A stretch of DNA of 64,000 nt, from contig JABCZR010000002.1 in NCBI GenBank assembly GCA_013289585.1, positions 307,320 through 371,319 on the forward strand, in the 5' to 3' direction. The first letter of the stretch is position 1; every line of letters starts with the position of its first letter. Shown one piece after another: positions 59,624 through 64,000 of this stretch. Source of the DNA: Acidobacteriota bacterium (lineage in GTDB: Bacteria > Acidobacteriota > Terriglobia > Acidiferrales > UBA7541). The position numbers and the translations under genes were made by a program. Below the pieces are notes generated by a model, which had not been told where the DNA came from, searched no databases, and saw only the letters and a program-made list of their open reading frames with translations.

Positions 59624-61120
59624 ATGCTGAAACGCGTGCTGGTTAGCGCCATAGTTTTCGCCGGTTTTTTCGCTGGCAACGTCTCTGCCCAGGGAGTCTG
59701 TCCGTTGAATGGTACAGCCAGCAATCAGTTGGTTTGTGTGCTCCCACAATTGTATGGTCCGTCCGGACTCGGGAGCGGTAATGGCGCGCCGTTGCTGGCC
59801 AACAGCCATCAAGCTCACTTTGAGGGCGACTTTCTTTCCAGTTTTGGCCCCATCAACGAAGCTGTTGGCATACAGGTGTCTCAATTGCCGATAGCGTCGC
59901 CGGCCTCCGGCATCTTGTTTGTCTACGATGCATCGCTAAAGACTTTCGCGCCCTCAACCGAAGAGAGTCTCGGGCCAATACTCGGGGAACGCGCGGGCAC
60001 GATTGGGCGTAGAAAACTTTACCTGGGGTTCAGCTATCAGTATTTTAATTTCACCTCGATTGACGGGCAGAACATCAGCAACTTGCCTGCCGTATTCAAG
60101 CACGAGCCGTTTATTCCACCACCTTTCTCGCCCTGCCCGAATCAAACGGGATTGACCGGCGCATACGCCGGCAGCACCTGCTTCGTGCGCGATTACATTG
60201 ATACCACCACGAACATCGACCTCACCGTGAGCCAATACACGCTGTATGCAACCTATGGCATCACGAATCGTCTTGATGTTTCGGTGGTAATTCCGCTGCT
60301 GGACGTGCATATGGGTGCCAGTTCGACTGCGACGATTGTCTCGAACTATCCTTTCGCTCCCAACATTCCAGCCTTCCCGGGTGGTGTTTTTCACCAGTTT
60401 GATCCAACGATAGTCAAGAGTTGTGGTTCGGTGCAGCCCTGTTTGACAGCCACATTTCCCAACGCTGGAACCGGAGTGCCGAATCCTAATTCAGCCTCCG
60501 GGATTGGCGACGTCGTCTTCCGCGGGAAATACGAAGTCTACCGCGGTGAGCGAGCTGGAATCGCACTTGGACTGGACGTTCGCGCGCCTTCCGGGGACGC
60601 GACGAACTTTTTGGGTTCGGGGGCCTGGGGCTACAAGCCATTTGGAATCATTTCTTATAGCGCGCGTGTTTCTCCCCACGCCGTAATCGGGTACGAGGTA
60701 AACGGGCAGTCCGTTCTTGCTGGGAATATAGTCGGCCCGACGGCAACAAATGCTAAAGGCTCACTCCCTAACCGGTTTGTGTACACGCTGGGGGCCGACG
60801 TTGCCATCGTCAAGCGGCTCACGGCGTCATTTGATTTCTATGGGCAAAGGCTGTTTGGCGTCCCGCAACTTTTCTTGAACCCCTACACGGACCTGGGAAA
60901 GTGCGGGGATCCGAACTGCACGCAATTGACACCTGGAACTGTGCATGCCGACTTGGGCGTCCGCCCAGGGGTGGACTACAACATCCTGAATGGGTCGCTC
61001 GGAATCAAGTACAGGCCCTTTGGCAAGCTGGTGCTCACGGGAAACGTGCTATTGAAAATGAATGATAGCGGACTGCGCGCTACGGCGGTTCCCCTGGTCG
61101 GCGTATCCTACAGCTTTTAG
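59624..61120 (+). CDS. Putative outer-membrane beta-barrel protein
   Basis: ATG 59624 with GCGGAGGA RBS; signal peptide MLKRVLVSAIVFAGFFAGNVSAQG; barrel-like alternating pattern; C-terminal VGVSYSF. Confidence 0.75.
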   Translation: MLKRVLVSAIVFAGFFAGNVSAQGVCPLNGTASNQLVCVLPQLYGPSGLGSGNGAPLLANSHQAHFEGDFLSSFGPINEAVGIQVSQLPIASPASGILFVYDASLKTFAPSTEESLGPILGERAGTIGRRKLYLGFSYQYFNFTSIDGQNISNLPAVFKHEPFIPPPFSPCPNQTGLTGAYAGSTCFVRDYIDTTTNIDLTVSQYTLYATYGITNRLDVSVVIPLLDVHMGASSTATIVSNYPFAPNIPAFPGGVFHQFDPTIVKSCGSVQPCLTATFPNAGTGVPNPNSASGIGDVVFRGKYEVYRGERAGIALGLDVRAPSGDATNFLGSGAWGYKPFGIISYSARVSPHAVIGYEVNGQSVLAGNIVGPTATNAKGSLPNRFVYTLGADVAIVKRLTASFDFYGQRLFGVPQLFLNPYTDLGKCGDPNCTQLTPGTVHADLGVRPGVDYNILNGSLGIKYRPFGKLVLTGNVLLKMNDSGLRATAVPLVGVSYSF

Positions 61121-61223
61121 CAGCGCGGTAAGACCGCCGCCGGCGAAGATGGCGTCGTAAGATACGGCCTGATCGATCCGGCGCGGTTTTCTTAGCAGGC
61201 CACTGTTTCTTCATGAGTCCGCC

Positions 61224-62843
61224 ATGCGCATTGCCTGTTCTTATCACGGCACCCAGAAGATCTGGGAAACACCAGAGACCGAGGTGCTGTTCGGGCGAGC
61301 AGAGGATAAACGCGCTGTCATCCTCGATCTTTCGGCCGACCAAAAAGTTTCAAGACTCCACGGGCGAATTTGGGAAGAGGAAGGCACGTACTGGATTGAA
61401 GATCTCAACAGTTCCCGCGGGACAAAGCTGAACGGAATCGAAATTAAAGGAAAGGGCAGGCTGCCGCTGCGCCCGGGTGACTCCGTCCTTGCAGGAGAGA
61501 CGACGCTCCAGCTCGAAGTTACGGGGACGACCGGAGGAGCCAGAAGAACGCACTACCTCGATCCCGGCACGTTCCTACTGCCTGAGAAGCCTCAAGCGGA
61601 AACCAGTTTAACTATCGAGCAAGACATGGCCTCTACGGTTGTCGGCACCGCGCCGCCGGAGAGCGCCCCCGATGACGCCACACGCCGGTTGAAGGTGGTT
61701 CACGACCTACCATTCCAGTTTGCCACCAAGACGAAACAAGAATCTCTTCTGCCCGAAATTGTGGACCAGTTAATGGAGGTGATTCCAAACGGAGAAAGCT
61801 GGGCATTGGTGCTCCGGGAGTCGGGCACGAATGACCTCCTGGTCGCGGCCTACCATTACGTTCGACAGCCATTCATCAGCGAGCCGCTGATTCGCCGAGC
61901 CATGACCGATCGCAAAGCGTTCATCTGGAAGAAGGGTGCGCAAGCAGAGTTGAGCGACAGCATGCGGCAGAGCGAGTTCGAAATCGGGATGTACGCGCCT
62001 CTGATTTGGCAGGACGAAGCCCTTGGCGCTATCTGCGTGGGAGCCGGGAACCTGGAAACATCCTTCAATGAGGAAGACCTGCGGCTCACGGTCGCCACCG
62101 CGCACTATGCGGCGATGGCGGTAGCCACGCTTCGCTTGAGGGAAAAACTTTGTCGCCAGTCGATCTCCAAGAACAATCTTATGCGCCAATTTCCGCCGAA
62201 GGTGGCGGAAAGGCTCCTGGCTCATCGCAAACGATTGCGGCTTGCCGGCCAGCGGAGCGAAGTTACGATTCTCAATTCCAGAATCCGGGATTCGTCGCAA
62301 CTGGCGAAGGAATTGGATCCTGTCGACGTGATGGAGATGCTCAACGATTACTTTGCTGCCTTGGTGCCGGTGGTTTTTATGTATGGCGGAACAATCGATA
62401 AGTGCGCGGGCGACACAATCATTGCCGTCTTTGGGAGCCCGGAATCCGATCCGAACCAGCGCGAAAATGCCGTACACGCTGCTCTCGAATGGCAGACAAC
62501 CATCGCAAGACTGAATGATGTGCGCCGTTCGAGAAGAGCGCCTTGCGGCGACTTCGGCATTGGGATTCACTGCGGCGAGGTGGTGCAAGGATTTGTCGGT
62601 GCGGGAGACCGCATGGAATTTGCGGTTGTGGGCGAAGCCGTAGACCGGGCGGCACGCTACTCTGCCGCTGCCGCGGCCCGAGAGATTCTGATCAGCCCGG
62701 AAATGAACGAGCGTGTTCGCGAATCGGTCGAAACCGAGCGGACCGCGATTCAGACGCATCCCGAGCGCGACGATGTTGCATACAGGGTGAACTGCTTCAA
62801 GGACGACGTGGGGTTGTCTGATCCGCCGCCTGGCGTCAAGTAG
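61224..62843 (+). CDS. FHA-GAF-class III nucleotidyl cyclase-like protein (active site degenerate)
   Basis: FHA: VLFGRAEDKRAVILDLSADQKVSRLHGRIWEEEGTYWIEDLNSSRGTKLNG; GAF-like middle; cyclase-like VTILNSRIRDSSQLAKELDP...GGTIDKCAGDTIIAVFG...FAVVGEAVDRAARY. Confidence 0.88.
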   Translation: MRIACSYHGTQKIWETPETEVLFGRAEDKRAVILDLSADQKVSRLHGRIWEEEGTYWIEDLNSSRGTKLNGIEIKGKGRLPLRPGDSVLAGETTLQLEVTGTTGGARRTHYLDPGTFLLPEKPQAETSLTIEQDMASTVVGTAPPESAPDDATRRLKVVHDLPFQFATKTKQESLLPEIVDQLMEVIPNGESWALVLRESGTNDLLVAAYHYVRQPFISEPLIRRAMTDRKAFIWKKGAQAELSDSMRQSEFEIGMYAPLIWQDEALGAICVGAGNLETSFNEEDLRLTVATAHYAAMAVATLRLREKLCRQSISKNNLMRQFPPKVAERLLAHRKRLRLAGQRSEVTILNSRIRDSSQLAKELDPVDVMEMLNDYFAALVPVVFMYGGTIDKCAGDTIIAVFGSPESDPNQRENAVHAALEWQTTIARLNDVRRSRRAPCGDFGIGIHCGEVVQGFVGAGDRMEFAVVGEAVDRAARYSAAAAAREILISPEMNERVRESVETERTAIQTHPERDDVAYRVNCFKDDVGLSDPPPGVK

Positions 62844-63193
62844 TCAGGATTCTCAACGGGAACGGTAAATCTCCAGGACCATCTGAAAGTCTAACCGCGT
62901 TTTAGCCGTGGCACTCTGACCTGAGGTGAGCCTTAGAGAAAGGCTCGCCAGCAATCCACGAAGGCTTGAAGACAGTCGCACAGTGTCCATATTGTGGTTC
63001 GCTCGACGCCAAAGCAGGTTGGCAAAAGTTACCGATTGTGCTCAATTGCGGACTACCACTTTACTTCGTTGCAGCCGCCTCGTCGGAAGGGTGTAGTCGA
63101 GAAGAGTCGATTCCGGTTGAGAATAAGGCCGGCCAAAAACACATCGGACTGGTCCATCCCCGCATGCCAACCGCTGCCTGGGCCCTCTTACTT

Positions 63194-63213
63194 ATATACC
63201 TTGACACGTATAT
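63194..63213. promoter_or_regulatory. ArsR promoter/operator candidate
   Basis: ATATAC-N8-GTATAT inverted repeat overlapping a TTGACA (63201-63206), 18-nt spacer, TATGCT (63225-63230), ATG at 63237. Confidence 0.5.
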
Positions 63214-63236
63214 GCCATGTGGAGTATGCTAAGAGA

Positions 63237-63635
63237 ATGGAATCTGTGTTCGAAATCATTGCGGAGCCGAACCGCCGCGCGATCCTGAGCCTGCTGGTCT
63301 CGTCCCAACAGTCGGTGGGAGAGATCGAGCGTCAGCTTCGTATGACCCAGCCGACGGTGTCAAAACACCTGCGAGTGCTACGCGAGGCCGGTTTCGTGGA
63401 GTCCACCGTGGACGCACAGCGCCGTCTCTACCGCTTGAAACCGGAACCGTTTGAGGAACTGGATGCCTGGTTGGCGCGGTTCCGCCGGTTCTGGTCCGAA
63501 CATGTGGATGCTCTCGAACGCCACCTCGACCGCATGCATCCGTTGGCACCAACGACGGCAACACCGACGAAAAAAAAGACAAGGAGAAATCGCCGCGATG
63601 CAAACCGCGGACATAACAAAGGAGAAACAAAATGA
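63237..63635 (+). CDS. ArsR-family transcriptional regulator
   Basis: MESVFEIIAEPNRRAILSLLVSSQQSVGEIERQLRMTQPTVSKHLRVLREAGFVESTVDAQRRLYRLKPEPFEELDAWL. Confidence 0.93.
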   Translation: MESVFEIIAEPNRRAILSLLVSSQQSVGEIERQLRMTQPTVSKHLRVLREAGFVESTVDAQRRLYRLKPEPFEELDAWLARFRRFWSEHVDALERHLDRMHPLAPTTATPTKKKTRRNRRDANRGHNKGETK

Positions 63636-64000
63636 AAATCAAAGTGATCACCATACACGTGGACGACCAGAGCAAAGCCCTGCACTTCTATACGGAGGTG
63701 CTGGGCTTTACCAAGAAAACCGATTTCAGTCAGGGCCCCTATCGGTGGCTAACCGTGGCCTCGCCCGAGGAGCCGAATGGCACTGAACTGCAGTTGGCAC
63801 TGAATGACAACCCCGCAGCCAAAGCGTATCAGCAGGCGCTATTTCAACAGAGCCAGCCCGCGGCCATGTTCTTCACCGACGACGTCAAGGGCGACTACGA
63901 GAAGATCAAGGCCCGCGGCGCCGAGTTCACGATGCCACCCAAGGATGTGACCGGCTCGACCATTGCGATGCTGAAGGACACCTGCGGTAATCTCATTCAG
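63632..64000 (+). CDS. VOC (glyoxalase/bleomycin resistance) family protein, 3' end beyond window
   Basis: ATGA overlap with arsR-like stop; MKIKVITIHVDDQSKALHFYTEVLGFTKKTDF...RWLTVASPEEPNGTELQL...FFTDDVKGDYEKIKARGAEFT. Confidence 0.92.
   Translation, partial: MKIKVITIHVDDQSKALHFYTEVLGFTKKTDFSQGPYRWLTVASPEEPNGTELQLALNDNPAAKAYQQALFQQSQPAAMFFTDDVKGDYEKIKARGAEFTMPPKDVTGSTIAMLKDTCGNLIQ

Overview
The window looks like an ordinary chromosomal segment of an Acidobacteriota-like genome. That assignment is inferred from ADOP-type permeases, an Oar-like TonB receptor and the gene mix, not from a marker gene. I saw no phage, IS element, CRISPR array, rRNA or tRNA. From left to right it carries: ilvB (partial)-ilvD; an FAD oxidoreductase and a YceI protein; a Kdp K+ system with a KdpD split into two divergently encoded proteins, plus two tiny membrane ORFs missing from the ORF track (kdpF and an unnamed 28-aa protein); a PAP2-Wzi fusion; a minus-strand efflux locus (HlyD, three ADOP permeases, two MacB-type ATPases, NtrC/NtrY-like two-component pair) with a sigma-54-like promoter; a probable hopanoid C-3 methylase (HpnR); a LacI/TonB receptor/GH39/GH144-like glycan locus; YceH; phosphoketolase-acetate kinase; and a Crp/Fnr regulator. 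Next is an ~8 kb electron-transfer cluster: decaheme cytochrome, MtrB/PioB-like barrel, Rieske, cytochrome b, nonaheme, tetraheme NapC/NrfH-like and two monoheme cytochromes. The window ends with a signalling block (Ser/Thr kinase with exact 52-aa tandem repeats, outer-membrane barrel, FHA-GAF-degenerate cyclase) and an ArsR-VOC pair. The strongest leads are: (1) the quinol-to-outer-membrane cytochrome conduit with GTGA-N6-TCAC palindromes that suggest Crp/Fnr control; (2) the unannotated 28-aa ORF upstream of kdpF and the split KdpD; (3) a three-copy 16-bp repeat at 38798-38881; (4) the kinase / FHA-pseudocyclase pair.
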